This document shows, piece after piece, positions 44,701 to 53,044 of a stretch of 64,000 bases of DNA. Position numbers and translations under genes: made by a program. How positions within the stretch are numbered: the stretch's first letter is position 1; every line of letters starts with the position of its first letter. The notes beneath the pieces were generated by a model. That model did no database searches. It worked only from the letters and a program-made list of their open reading frames with translations, and was not told where the DNA came from. Source of the stretch: Ohtaekwangia koreensis (GTDB taxonomy: Bacteria > Bacteroidota > Bacteroidia > Cytophagales > Cyclobacteriaceae); NCBI RefSeq assembly GCF_900167975.1, contig NZ_FUZU01000001.1, positions 1,336,580 through 1,400,579 of the forward strand. The letters are read 5' to 3'.

Positions 44701-46972
44701 CCAGCTTCATATAGCCTTGTCCATTCTGTGCACTGGCCATAGAGTGGTCTGAGCCTATACTTGAAATAACAGGATTACCAATTCCTAATGTGGAGATCTG
44801 ATAAGCACGAAAGGAGTTGTTTCCATATTCGTGTGCAATCAGCCAGTTACCATTACCGGTAATTCTTTCCGTACTCTTCGTAAAGAGTGTAACGTTTTGT
44901 TCAACAAGTCCACCACTTCCATTATTCAATTTAAGATCGAATAAAGAATAGCTTAAGCGGAATGTATAGGAGCCATAGATCTCTTGTGTAGTAAATATAT
45001 AGTATAGGGTTTCATCGCCAGGTACAGGTATAATCAGCACAGATTGTGCAGCACCGGGTTCTCCACCTATACCTGCAGCTATTTCTGTAAAGCTTCTGTC
45101 CCAGACTTTATCACCATCCGTAAAGAAAATTACCTGACCATTACGATCAGAGATTGTAGACGTTCCTTCCGGTGCATTCATAACAGGATTTGAAATTGCC
45201 TGTGCTGGTCCCGCGGGTACGTCAAACAATGGATTAAAATCTATACCGGCATTCTGTCCAAAGTACCAGATGTTGGCGCGTTGGTCCTGAACATCGTACT
45301 CTTTAATGTTTACACCAGCATAAGTAGAACAACCTCCTACGGTCGCTACGAGATAATAATATCCGGCAGAGTCAGGTTGAAGGGTAGCCGTTGTTCCGGA
45401 AGAAGGAGCGCCAATTGCACCAGCAGGTCCAAACCATTGCCAGGTAGGAGTACCGCTTCCCTGAATCTGGGCCGTTACACTAAACCGGTTACAAGGAGGT
45501 GGTGGGTTAGATGCCTTTGGAAATGGAAGTTCACAGCTACAGGCCGTAGTGTCTTGCACCAGGTTGATCTGCGTATCAAAATCATTTATAGTAATGGCTT
45601 GTGTAGTATCTTTTTGTTGTCCGTTGAGAAAAGCGGTAACCGTTACATCATAGGTTCCTCCTGCCTGATAGGTATATACCGGGCTCCAGTCACTGGAAGA
45701 TGTACCATCCCCGAAATCCCATGTGAGGCTGTCTGCGCCTGGTGCTACCGTTGGGAAGAAAGATGTAGGAGCGTTCGCACAAAATCCTTTTGCTTCAAAA
45801 TATACTTTCATCTTAACGCTATCGCGTGGTGCGAAGGAAGGAAATTGCCTTCCACCAAAATTCCCGGTAAAGGCTGTAGAAGCATATTCAACTTCACTGG
45901 CTATTGTATCAGTATCTGTGATCGCACCCAGGAAGAAAGATCCGCCTGACTGGTATAAATGATAGATCGTACTGTCAGGCCCCATCTGCAAGCCATAGCT
46001 TTCAGCAGGCTTCGTTGTTAAAACAGAAACAGGAGACAGTGTTGGTGCCGTGAGATCATATTGAAGTACATCTCCGGTAGCGGCTCCTTCACCAAAAACA
46101 GAGATATATAAGTATTGTCCATTGCTGCTGAATTCAGCATCATATATAGCTTGTGTAATGGCCCCGCTCACAGCAGAATTGTTCACACGTGTGCCGGTAA
46201 GCGTTGGTAATGTAGCGGGTGCTACGGGAAAAGCAATGTCAAAAATTTCCAGGTCACGGTTGGCTTCCTTCGGAGAAACAGCGATGCGCTTAGTCGCTGC
46301 GTTGTAAGCAAAGTTTGCAGCATTCTCAATTAACCCAATGGATACGCTGCCCTCGTATGTAACGCCCGTTGTACTGATCTTTACAAAATGATAGTTTGTC
46401 GTGTTAATCTCATGGGTCATCAGCCAAAAGTCACTGCCGGTTGTATCGGCAAGCATCAACATCCCTTCAGAAAGGTTGGACGGCAAGCTGGCAATTACCT
46501 GGTTCTTGGTAGTAACATCACCTAATGGAGGCTGACCGAAGTTAGTGGCGTTACCGATTTGAAGAGAGTCAACGATACTGAACCGGACGGTTCCGGCAGC
46601 ATCAGCATGAAAGATATAGTATTGATTGGAGCTCGCCGGATTCTGACAAATAACAACGGGTTGGTTCCTGGTGTTGTCTCCCGTTATAGCACCATTCGGC
46701 ATCGCCTGATGTGATGCATCGATCACGCGTGTTCCATCGGTATAGAAAAACAAATTACCCGTTACCGGATCACTTGCTACGGCGCTTCCTCCTGTACCAA
46801 AAGGTGTAAACTGATTTGTTACCAGAGACGCGGAGTTGTCAGTGCGGCTGAAACGTATGCCTCGATTACTGTTACCGAAGTACCAGTTATGACCGGCAAA
46901 GTTCTGTGCCATGGAGCAGACCGGTATGACTGCTGCTATAAAAAAAAGAAACCGGTAAAAAATTTTTCTCAC
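41702..46972 (-). CDS. Giant T9SS type B cargo protein (CHU_C) with PKD domains
   Basis: 1,756 residues, GTG start at 46972, signal peptide ending near SMAQ. Two related propeller-like modules occur, each opening with a WYFG motif (near residue 30 and near 575) and containing FFYTDGT/FFTDGD. Each is followed by PKD-type domains (DSLTWDFGDGTSSS). The centre has many Ig/adhesion-like beta repeats (KTISISRPGFYSVTVTN). The last 95 residues are the gliding-motility C-terminal domain (NRWGEMVFAS ... PAGTYSYVVRYK), the type B signal for T9SS. It is a surface adhesin in design, like SprB. Divergent from the PorP/SprF gene. Confidence 0.88.
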   Translation of the reverse strand: MRKIFYRFLFFIAAVIPVCSMAQNFAGHNWYFGNSNRGIRFSRTDNSASLVTNQFTPFGTGGSAVASDPVTGNLFFYTDGTRVIDASHQAMPNGAITGDNTRNQPVVICQNPASSNQYYIFHADAAGTVRFSIVDSLQIGNATNFGQPPLGDVTTKNQVIASLPSNLSEGMLMLADTTGSDFWLMTHEINTTNYHFVKISTTGVTYEGSVSIGLIENAANFAYNAATKRIAVSPKEANRDLEIFDIAFPVAPATLPTLTGTRVNNSAVSGAITQAIYDAEFSSNGQYLYISVFGEGAATGDVLQYDLTAPTLSPVSVLTTKPAESYGLQMGPDSTIYHLYQSGGSFFLGAITDTDTIASEVEYASTAFTGNFGGRQFPSFAPRDSVKMKVYFEAKGFCANAPTSFFPTVAPGADSLTWDFGDGTSSSDWSPVYTYQAGGTYDVTVTAFLNGQQKDTTQAITINDFDTQINLVQDTTACSCELPFPKASNPPPPCNRFSVTAQIQGSGTPTWQWFGPAGAIGAPSSGTTATLQPDSAGYYYLVATVGGCSTYAGVNIKEYDVQDQRANIWYFGQNAGIDFNPLFDVPAGPAQAISNPVMNAPEGTSTISDRNGQVIFFTDGDKVWDRSFTEIAAGIGGEPGAAQSVLIIPVPGDETLYYIFTTQEIYGSYTFRLSYSLFDLKLNNGSGGLVEQNVTLFTKSTERITGNGNWLIAHEYGNNSFRAYQISTLGIGNPVISSIGSDHSMASAQNGQGYMKLGAQNRLAVALSTPGVSNIVEIFDFADSSGAVTNFRSVNLGSTTGQVYGVEFGAGGNKLFATLLGSTSKVYEFAFDTLGIPFEVDGPPAMSDTDYNEELGAIQLGPDGQIYVAVNNKPYLGVIQVNADTTIASTFNVSQFPLQPAVPAASTLSRLGLPNFIQIISDPIQGPSIVVTGQCLGDSTNFSGSGTDPIDSFFWQITSSGGAVVTTSTEETFNFLMGAAGLYTATLQITNRCGLDTTLTQQFRIYAPPADPSATLALCTPPLTLDANPTNAADLAYLWETGDTTKTISISRPGFYSVTVTNTISGCTTDGQIDVYPSLTTIDFGPDSTVCSAAGAGITLNTGINLQNHVWKLNGGTIAGNTGPTQAVDFTTAGVFEYLVVYTDPTTLCITSDTVVYTVNRSPMVALTPGGTIACGALTGVVSINISQPVGSPVSYTMAGPSYTDSQSNIAVPFLGSATGLGVGTYSIQVVDQVTGCFTNDATTISTNTFTVNNTSATICDTAPLSISTTPATTGTYKIFAVANPTVAVESGSLTTNPQATTGSYTPGDYVIEVTDAGNCVAGATVTLTQGAVIANAAINTTNLCTSAQVTATGTGATTFAWTSTPANGISTDPSQATVTINEGTYNLQVVIDDGPAGVCPATVTQTVSVDNFVPDFTFDPCTTPVILVAAPTGNANPVGSYFYIWSLNGSVVGTGQQFSVTTSGNYTLSMQSPISGCAPKTVLKPVTISGPLSVTISTVNPPCDGSPFALLATPNRAVSSYTWSLDGTAIAGGNTAQLDGQTQEGLYSVTVSDGICPATADLDILLAPSTPGKLTDTRLICPDEANPDENTRVAILDPGPDFVSYEWFEVISGSASPLGETTQTYTADRAGIFQVELENAFGCFSSDRTTVSVQCDPVIVGPNAFRPVNGLEENVAFKLFTFFIDDDGFQVYIFNRWGEMVFASTDRQFEWNGGYNNNAGQILPAGTYSYVVRYKSSYRPQDGTKEKRGGVLLVR

Positions 46973-47070
46973 GTTCGTTCAGTGTTAGGTTCTGTAACTT
47001 ACCAATCTTCTCAATAATGTGTCAAATGTAAAACGCTCAAGTTGTTTTAAAGTATACAATTTGAGTTAAA

Positions 47071-47210
47071 ATTAACCGTTAATCGTTTGCTGCTTGCTGT
47101 TAATCGACAATACCGGGTATAGTCGTGTTAATCGGTGTTTGATACAACTGAACACTGAACGGTTAACGGATAACGGTTTTTCTGCGGATGGATAACGGAT
47201 AACGAATAAC
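47071..47210. promoter_or_regulatory. Repeated GTTAATCG and GGATAACG motifs between T9SS cargo and PorP genes
   Basis: GTTAATCG occurs at 47078-47085, 47099-47106 and 47127-47134. The palindrome ATTAACcGTTAAT covers 47071-47083. Further on, GGATAACG-like words recur in 47161-47210. The interval is the shared upstream region of two divergent genes (285 bases), so these are candidate binding sites of one regulator. Confidence 0.45.
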
Positions 47211-47257
47211 TTTTTATTACTTTGCCCCGATTGCACACTTTAAAAGAACACGACTCG

Positions 47258-48301
47258 ATGTACAGGATACTCCTGCTTTCAGGTATATTAATGCTGGTGC
47301 TGGTTGGTGCGGTAACTGCCCAGGATCCTCAATTTTCTCAATTTTATGCTGCTCCCCTATATCTGAACCCTGCACTTACCGGGGCTACGAACCAGGCAAG
47401 AGCTGGTATAAATTATAGAAATCAGTGGCCCGCTATTGATGCGAACTTCACTACGATGTCCGCATACTTCGATTATTTTATCGAAGACAAGAACAGTGGT
47501 ATTGGTGTTATTCTTACGCGTGACCGCGAGGGACTGGCTGGCTTGCAATCCATTAGTCTTGGGTTGCAATACTCATATGAACTTCAACTTACAAAATATC
47601 TGGGCTTCCGTCCCGGAGTACAGATCGCATTGTTTAACCGTGATGTAAACTTTGATAAGTTGACTTTTGGTGATCAGTTCGATCAGAGCACAGGACAGAT
47701 CATTAGCAGCGAAACGGCAGAAACATTTAATACACAATCCAGCAGAACATTTGTTGATCTTTCTTTTGGTGGAGTATTCTTTACCAGGAATGCATGGCTC
47801 GGAGTTTCAACGTGGCACCTTACCCGCCCTAATCAAAGCTTGATAGGAGAAGAAAGCAAACTGCCGGTAAAGATGTCGGTGCATGGTGGATTCAAATTTT
47901 ACATGAAGCCTGGAGTAGTAGGAAGCGGTGTATATGCCCGTAAATCCGAGCGAAGTATAGCACCGGCTTTTCAATATCGTCACCAGGGACAATGGGATCA
48001 GGTTGATCTCGGAATGTATTTTACTTTTGAGCCACTCGTTCTTGGAACGTGGTATCGTGGAGTACCTTTTAAAAATTTAGGAGGTGTTGTTAACAATGAG
48101 TCGATCGTATTGCTTCTTGGCTTTACCAAGCTCGGAGCAAAAGATGCTATCAACATAGGCTATAGCTACGACTTTACTATCTCCAAGCTTGGCTCCGGTA
48201 GCGGTGGTGCTCACGAATTCAGCCTTGTATATACCTGGCCCATGCGGAACCCCCGTAAGCCACCAAAGGATAAACTTATTATTCCTTGTCCTGATTTTTA
48301 G
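47258..48301 (+). CDS. PorP/SprF family T9SS outer-membrane protein
   Basis: 347 residues. ATG 47258 starts a signal peptide (cleavage after TAQD). The conserved family start QDPQFSQFYAAPLYLNPALTGA follows, then alternating beta strands of an outer-membrane barrel and a terminal aromatic-strand pattern. SprF proteins are needed for surface delivery of specific type B cargo such as SprB. The gene is divergent from the 1,756-residue type B cargo, making the two a likely pair. Confidence 0.92.
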   Translation: MYRILLLSGILMLVLVGAVTAQDPQFSQFYAAPLYLNPALTGATNQARAGINYRNQWPAIDANFTTMSAYFDYFIEDKNSGIGVILTRDREGLAGLQSISLGLQYSYELQLTKYLGFRPGVQIALFNRDVNFDKLTFGDQFDQSTGQIISSETAETFNTQSSRTFVDLSFGGVFFTRNAWLGVSTWHLTRPNQSLIGEESKLPVKMSVHGGFKFYMKPGVVGSGVYARKSERSIAPAFQYRHQGQWDQVDLGMYFTFEPLVLGTWYRGVPFKNLGGVVNNESIVLLLGFTKLGAKDAINIGYSYDFTISKLGSGSGGAHEFSLVYTWPMRNPRKPPKDKLIIPCPDF

Positions 48302-48320
48302 TGGACATGATCCCGATATA

Positions 48321-48347
48321 AAAAAGCTTCCTCATGGAAGCTTTTTT
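48321..48347 (+). terminator. Intrinsic terminator after porP/sprF
   Basis: AAAAAGCTTCC and GGAAGCTTTTTT pair around TCAT, with the T run forming the 3' arm and tail. It is 20 bases past the stop. Confidence 0.88.
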
Positions 48348-48436
48348 ATGAGCGTACCACTCTGATATTTTCAGTGATTGTTTGTATTCACTGTCAGGAT
48401 ATAATTCAGACCAATACTTCTCTTAACTTTAACACC

Positions 48437-49042
48437 ATGAATCTTCAATATTCACTGGAGCTTTTTGGTACATTCTTCTTTGCTATATCCGGAGCACTTG
48501 CCATCCAGGACAAAGAACACGATTGGTTTGGTGCCGGCTTCACCGGGTTTGTTACCGCTATAGGAGGCGGAAGTTTACGCGATATGATCCTGGGAAGTTA
48601 TCCGCTTGTGTGGGTTGGTGACATAAATTTTCTCTACAGCATTATAGCCGGTGTAATTTCAGCTATAGTTTTCTTTCGGTATATCATTCGGTTACGTAAA
48701 ACATTTTTCCTCTTCGATACTTTTGGAATAGCGTTCTTTACTGTGCTCGGTGTCGAGAAATCATTGAGTCTTGGTGTTCGCCCGGAGATCGCTGCAATCA
48801 TGGGAATGTTCTCGGCTATTATGGGAGGTGTGATCCGCGATACACTTACCAACGAGACACCGGTAATCTTTCGAAAAGAGATCTATGCGACAGCGTGTCT
48901 GGCAGGAGCAGTGTGTTACCTGTTACTTGATCTGCATACTTCCATGGAGCGAAACACTACGCTTCTAATCTCTGCAGGCGTTATCATCGCCATCCGCATC
49001 GTAGCGGTAAAATTCAAATTATCGTTGCCTGAGTTGAAATAG
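48437..49042 (+). CDS. TRIC/UPF0126 family membrane channel
   Basis: 201 residues from ATG 48437. Two repeats of three helices with the family motifs: FFFAISGALAIQDKEHDWFG and GFVTAIGGGSLRDM in repeat 1, AIMGMFSAIMGGVIRDTL in repeat 2. The GGGxxRD pattern in both halves is diagnostic of bacterial TRIC homologues, which form trimeric K+-permeable channels; others are suggested to transport glycine. The frame begins 21 codons earlier, but this ATG fits the family start. Confidence 0.88.
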   Translation: MNLQYSLELFGTFFFAISGALAIQDKEHDWFGAGFTGFVTAIGGGSLRDMILGSYPLVWVGDINFLYSIIAGVISAIVFFRYIIRLRKTFFLFDTFGIAFFTVLGVEKSLSLGVRPEIAAIMGMFSAIMGGVIRDTLTNETPVIFRKEIYATACLAGAVCYLLLDLHTSMERNTTLLISAGVIIAIRIVAVKFKLSLPELK

Positions 49043-49353
49043 TTGTTTGAAGTTATAACCTATAGTTGTTGCTATAGCATAGTCAGTAAAGTTGAAGAGA
49101 GCATCATACCTATCTGATGTATGATTTTAGATAGTAACATCTGATTACTTTATGAGTCTATAGCCTATACAGGAACGTTGAGATTTAGTGTGAGCAGCAT
49201 GAAGATCAAAGCGTCTAGCCGTCACGATTGAAGCAAAAATTCTCGGTTAATATTGCGCCTCTCTAGCGGTTGATTTACTAACGGAAGTTAGTGGTTGTAA
49301 AAAAAAAGTAAAGTTCTTATGCAAATGTTTGCCATTAAACAAACTTTTCCGTT
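49043..49353. other. Gene-free upstream region of the arginine operon
   Basis: No protein gene is supported here. The region contains several CTATAG/GCTATAGC words and an inverted repeat GTTTG ... CAAAC at 49327-49344, between the candidate -33 TTG (49329-49331) and the -7 box, which could be an operator. I see no tRNA or other structured RNA. Confidence 0.5.
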
Positions 49354-49361
49354 TAATTTTG
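49354..49361 (+). promoter_or_regulatory. -7 promoter box of the arginine operon
   Basis: TAATTTTG fits TAnnTTTG exactly; TTTG at 49328-49331 is a candidate -33 element with 22 bases between. Transcription from here gives a leader of about 320 bases before the first enzyme gene, long enough for an attenuator. Confidence 0.5.
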
Positions 49362-49440
49362 CATTTGGATTTAGAAAGAAAACAAAAACATAAACTGAAT
49401 GATTTTCATCTAACGTTTCACTTTAACGCTTGAAAAGAAA

Positions 49441-49569
49441 TTGAAAACATTGTTCACCATAATAAAAGCTGCTAAGGCTGCTTACCAATCTGATAGAACG
49501 TTCCAGTTCTTATTTAACGCCTGTATGGTGACCAGGCGACCGCGACCCGTACGCTTTGCGCGTATCTGA
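49441..49569 (+). CDS. Candidate arginine leader peptide
   Basis: An open frame of 42 codons from TTG 49441 (TTG 49450 is an alternative; an in-frame ATG lies at 49525) to TGA 49567-49569. The last 14 residues read MVTRRPRPVRFARI: five arginines in eleven codons, written AGG, CGA, CGA, CGC, CGT. It lies between the operon promoter box and a terminator hairpin that precedes the arginine biosynthesis genes, the classic position of an attenuation control peptide. Stalling at Arg codons when Arg-tRNA is scarce would change RNA pairing downstream. I inferred this from sequence only; the start codon is uncertain. Confidence 0.6.
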   Translation: MKTLFTIIKAAKAAYQSDRTFQFLFNACMVTRRPRPVRFARI

Positions 49570-49600
49570 TACCTCCATCATACAACTTGTTGTTGATTTA

Positions 49601-49627
49601 ACGTGATGTCAAGGACATTGCGTTTTT
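49601..49627 (+). terminator. Candidate attenuator terminator before the arginine operon
   Basis: ACGTGATGTC (49601-49610) and GACATTGCGT (49614-49623) form a 10-bp stem with two G-U pairs and an AAG loop, running into TTTTT (49623-49627). CATCAT at 49576-49581 can pair with GTGATG (49603-49608) in the 5' arm, an anti-terminator. CATAC (49579-49583) can pair with GTATG (49523-49527) at the start of the Arg-rich segment. Confidence 0.6.
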
Positions 49628-49687
49628 GTGCTTTTCCCCGGGCACGGAGTTTTCAATTCATCATCACTTTATAATTCAGAATTCACA

Positions 49688-50488
49688 TTGGAAAATCAAA
49701 TTATAATTGTCAGACTGGCAACAGCTGACGATAAACATTACGCAGAGACCATCACAAACGAGATGGAAGAATCTGCAAAAGCGCGTGGTACCGGTATTGC
49801 CAAGCGCTCACCTCTATACATCGAGAAGAAGATGGAAGAAGGTAAAGCGATCATCGCTGTAACAGATCAGGGTACATGGGTTGGCTTTTGCTATATAGAA
49901 GCATGGGAGCATGATAAGTATGTAGCCAACTCCGGTCTTATTGTTTCTCCTGCATTTCGTAAGACAGGTGTAGCAACGGAAATCAAACACAAAGTCTTCA
50001 ACTTGTCACGTGAGAAATATCCTCACGCTAAAATATTTGGTCTTACTACCGGTCTCGCAGTAATGAAGATCAACTCTGATCTTGGTTACGAGCCTGTTAC
50101 CTATTCTGAACTTACCAACGATGAAGAGTTTTGGAAAGGCTGCCAGAGCTGTGTGAACTATGAGATACTGATGAGCAAAGGCAGAAAGAACTGCATGTGT
50201 ACTGCCATGTTGTTTGACCCTGCAGAAGCAGAAGCAAAGATCAAAGCAGCAGAAGCTGCCAAAGCTCTGACACAAGCAACGCCTGTGAAAGTTGCTGAGA
50301 CAGTAGTGACGCCTGAAGGAGAACTGGTAACACATCGCCATCGCGAGTTCAAAGGCAACTTCAAACTGTTTGAACGCTGGGTGCGCTTCAAACAATTCGT
50401 TCTGTTGAAATCCTCCCGTAAAAAAGACGAAGGCAACGGAGATAAATCCGATAGGAAATCTTTGTTAAGCTTTTTCTTCTTTTGGTAA
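49688..50488 (+). CDS. GNAT N-acyltransferase, probable first enzyme of arginine synthesis
   Basis: 266 residues from TTG 49688. The frame runs back to GTG 49628, but that codon directly follows the attenuator T run and the extra residues are not conserved-looking. The GNAT fold is seen in VRLATADDKHYAETITNEME, the acetyl-CoA loop region IVSPAFRKTGVATEIKHKVF, and a Cys-containing end (CQSCVNYEILMSKGRKNCMCTAM), then a charged tail. It heads the arginine operon and so probably N-acylates glutamate (or an equivalent), replacing classical ArgA. Acetyl versus succinyl transfer cannot be told from sequence. Confidence 0.75.
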   Translation: MENQIIIVRLATADDKHYAETITNEMEESAKARGTGIAKRSPLYIEKKMEEGKAIIAVTDQGTWVGFCYIEAWEHDKYVANSGLIVSPAFRKTGVATEIKHKVFNLSREKYPHAKIFGLTTGLAVMKINSDLGYEPVTYSELTNDEEFWKGCQSCVNYEILMSKGRKNCMCTAMLFDPAEAEAKIKAAEAAKALTQATPVKVAETVVTPEGELVTHRHREFKGNFKLFERWVRFKQFVLLKSSRKKDEGNGDKSDRKSLLSFFFFW

Positions 50489-50641
50489 AATCAGAAGCAG
50501 AGAAGTAAGTCTATACTAAACAGTGTTGATTTAAGTCAGCATATAGTTTTGTATAAGATAGGTATGTCTAAATTTAGCTTCGCTTAAAGGAAGCGCACAC
50601 ATAAACAAACACACCCAGGCACAGCTTTAAAAAATATACAG

Positions 50642-51850
50642 ATGAGTAAAAAGAAAGTCGTATTAGCATTCAGCGGAGGTCTTGATACCTCGTATTGTGT
50701 AAAGTATTTAGGTGAAGAAAAAGGATATGAGATTCATACCATCACGGTAAATACCGGTGGTTTTGATGAAAAGGAAATCAAAGAGATTGAAGCGCGTGCT
50801 AAAAATCTTGGCGTTGCTTCACACAAAACAGTAGACGAAACAAAGAACTATTACGAGAAGGTAATCCGCTACCTCATCTATGGAAATATACTAAAGAACA
50901 ATACCTATCCGCTTAGTGTAAGTGCCGAGCGTATGTCGCAAGCGTTGGCTGTGGCGATCTATGCAAAGGAGATTAAAGCTGATGCAGTGGCACACGGAAG
51001 CACTGGAGCTGGTAACGACCAGGTTCGTTTCGATATGATCCTGAATATACTTGTGCCCGGTATAGAGATCATCACACCGATCCGTGAATTGAAACTGTCA
51101 CGTGAAGAAGAAATTGCTTTCCTGAAATCGAAAGGTGTACAAATGAATTTCGAGAAAGCGATATACTCCATCAACAAAGGTATATGGGGAACATCTGTAG
51201 GAGGGAAGGAGACATTGAAGTCGCTGGGCATGTTGCCCGAAGAAGCGTGGCCTACACAAGTTACGAAGGCAGGAAGTGAACAAGTGAAACTTACTTTCGA
51301 GAAAGGTGAGCTTAAGAAAATAAATGATAAAAGTTTCGCCCATCCGGTAGAAGCAATTCAACACCTGCAGTCTATAGCAGGCCCTTACGGGATTGGCAGA
51401 GATATACATGTAGGCGATACGATCATAGGTATAAAGGGTCGCGTAGGCTTTGAAGCTGCCGCTCCTATACTCGTGTTGAAGGCGCATCATGCACTGGAGA
51501 AACACGTGCTTACCAAATGGCAACTCAGCTGGAAAGATCAGCTTGCACAATTTTATGGTAACTGGTTACACGAAGGACAATACCTGGATCCGATCATGCG
51601 CGACATCGAGGCTTTCCTCACGAATGCTCAGCAAAATGTAACCGGTGATGTTACTATACAACTCCATCCCTATAGATACCAGGTGCTGGGCATTGAATCA
51701 TCCTATGATCTCATGTCATCGAAGTTTGGCAAGTACGGTGAAATGAATCTCGGTTGGACGGGCGATGATGTGAAAGGCTTCACGAAGATCTTCGGCAACC
51801 AGACTGCTATATATCATCAGGTGAAGGAAGAGAATGAAGCTAAAAGCTAA
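50642..51850 (+). CDS. argG: Argininosuccinate synthase
   Basis: 402 residues. The ATP pyrophosphatase loop AFSGGLDTS is at residues 9-17, followed by AHGSTGAGNDQVRF, the aspartate/citrulline-binding segment, and the family hallmark WGTSVGGKE. It joins citrulline and aspartate using ATP. The gene follows the GNAT gene by 153 bases and is 50 bases from argC, in the same direction. A start at ATG 50642 gives the normal N-terminus KKKVVLAFSGG. Confidence 0.96.
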   Translation: MSKKKVVLAFSGGLDTSYCVKYLGEEKGYEIHTITVNTGGFDEKEIKEIEARAKNLGVASHKTVDETKNYYEKVIRYLIYGNILKNNTYPLSVSAERMSQALAVAIYAKEIKADAVAHGSTGAGNDQVRFDMILNILVPGIEIITPIRELKLSREEEIAFLKSKGVQMNFEKAIYSINKGIWGTSVGGKETLKSLGMLPEEAWPTQVTKAGSEQVKLTFEKGELKKINDKSFAHPVEAIQHLQSIAGPYGIGRDIHVGDTIIGIKGRVGFEAAAPILVLKAHHALEKHVLTKWQLSWKDQLAQFYGNWLHEGQYLDPIMRDIEAFLTNAQQNVTGDVTIQLHPYRYQVLGIESSYDLMSSKFGKYGEMNLGWTGDDVKGFTKIFGNQTAIYHQVKEENEAKS

Positions 51851-51900
51851 AGGCGTAGGCCAAGGCTTTAGTTTTTCTATTCCGCTTAAAAAATAAAGAA

Positions 51901-52881
51901 ATGACGAACACAAAAATACGAGTAGGCATTATAGGCGGTGCAGGATACGGAGGCGGTGAAACGATCCGGTTGTTGCTGAACCATCCACAAGCCGAGTTGT
52001 CTTTTGTTCATAGCCGGAGTAATGCAGGTAATCCGCTATACTCTGTGCACGCAGATTTGCAGGGTGATACTGAACTGAAATTTACAGATACACTGCAGCA
52101 GGATGTAGACGCATTAATTATATGCCTTGGTCATGGGGAAAGTAAAAAGTTTCTTCAGGACAATGCTATTGATGCCAGGATTAAAGTTATAGATCTCAGT
52201 CAGGATTTCAGATTAGGAGAATCCGTTCAGGGCCGATCATTTGTATATGGATTGCCAGAGTTGAACAGAGAAGCTATAAAGAAGGCAAGTAATATAGCGA
52301 ATCCGGGATGCTTCGCTACCGCTATTCAGCTTGGATTACTTCCTTTAGCAAAGGCAGGTATATTAAAAGAAGTTTTTGCAACGGGTATCACAGGCTCTAC
52401 CGGAGCCGGGCAGAAGTTACAGGATACTACGCATTTTACGTGGCGTGCGAATAATATATCGGCCTATAAAACGCTTACGCACCAGCATCTGAAGGAGATC
52501 AATCAATCCTTGAAACAACTTCAGTCTGGATTCAGCGATGCTATAAATTTCATTCCATGGCGCGGTGATTTTGCGCGCGGAATTTTTGTGAGCTCCTGCA
52601 TTACAACGGATCGTTCACTCGATGACCTGAAGAGTATATATAAAGATTTTTATGCAGGTCATCCTTTTACGATCGTTTCCGATGATACGATCGATATGAA
52701 GCAAATCGTGAATACGAATAAATGTTTGATCGGTATAGAAAAAGAAGGTAATAAAGTAGTAGTTCATTCTGCTATCGACAACTTGCTGAAAGGCGCATCC
52801 GGTCAGGCTATTCAAAATATAAATTTGCTTTTTGGCTTGGAAGAAACGACCGGCTTGAAGTTGAAGAGCATTGTGTTTTAA
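51901..52881 (+). CDS. argC: N-acyl-gamma-glutamyl-phosphate reductase
   Basis: 326 residues. NADPH fold GIIGGAGYGGGETIRLL at the N-terminus, and the catalytic Cys near residue 138 in NPGCFATAIQLGLLPL. The later TGSTGAGQ and HQHLKEI segments contribute substrate and catalytic His residues. It reduces N-acylglutamyl phosphate to the semialdehyde. It belongs to the ArgC type 1 family. In the arginine operon between argG and argD. Confidence 0.94.
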   Translation: MTNTKIRVGIIGGAGYGGGETIRLLLNHPQAELSFVHSRSNAGNPLYSVHADLQGDTELKFTDTLQQDVDALIICLGHGESKKFLQDNAIDARIKVIDLSQDFRLGESVQGRSFVYGLPELNREAIKKASNIANPGCFATAIQLGLLPLAKAGILKEVFATGITGSTGAGQKLQDTTHFTWRANNISAYKTLTHQHLKEINQSLKQLQSGFSDAINFIPWRGDFARGIFVSSCITTDRSLDDLKSIYKDFYAGHPFTIVSDDTIDMKQIVNTNKCLIGIEKEGNKVVVHSAIDNLLKGASGQAIQNINLLFGLEETTGLKLKSIVF

Positions 52882-53044
52882 GGTATATATCTTTATCTGT
52901 GTTTTTCGGAGTATAGGTAAAGATATAAATGAAGTAAAGCATGCTTATCAATTACTGGACGTAATAAGAAAGGAACTTAAATTATAACCCAAAACCCGCC
53001 TTCAGCTTCCTCTTTAAGCTTTCGGCGAAAAACGCTCTACTGAA

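Noticed and set aside
45281-45949. 222-codon + strand frame inside the giant T9SS cargo gene
   Set aside because: Antisense to the adhesin; its composition (Arg, Ser, Cys-rich) is that of a shadow frame and there is no signal or domain.
49399-49413. ATG ATT TTC ATC TAA, in frame with the arginine leader peptide
   Set aside because: It stops after four codons and cannot be the start of the leader peptide; the leader frame must begin at a TTG or at the ATG at 49525.
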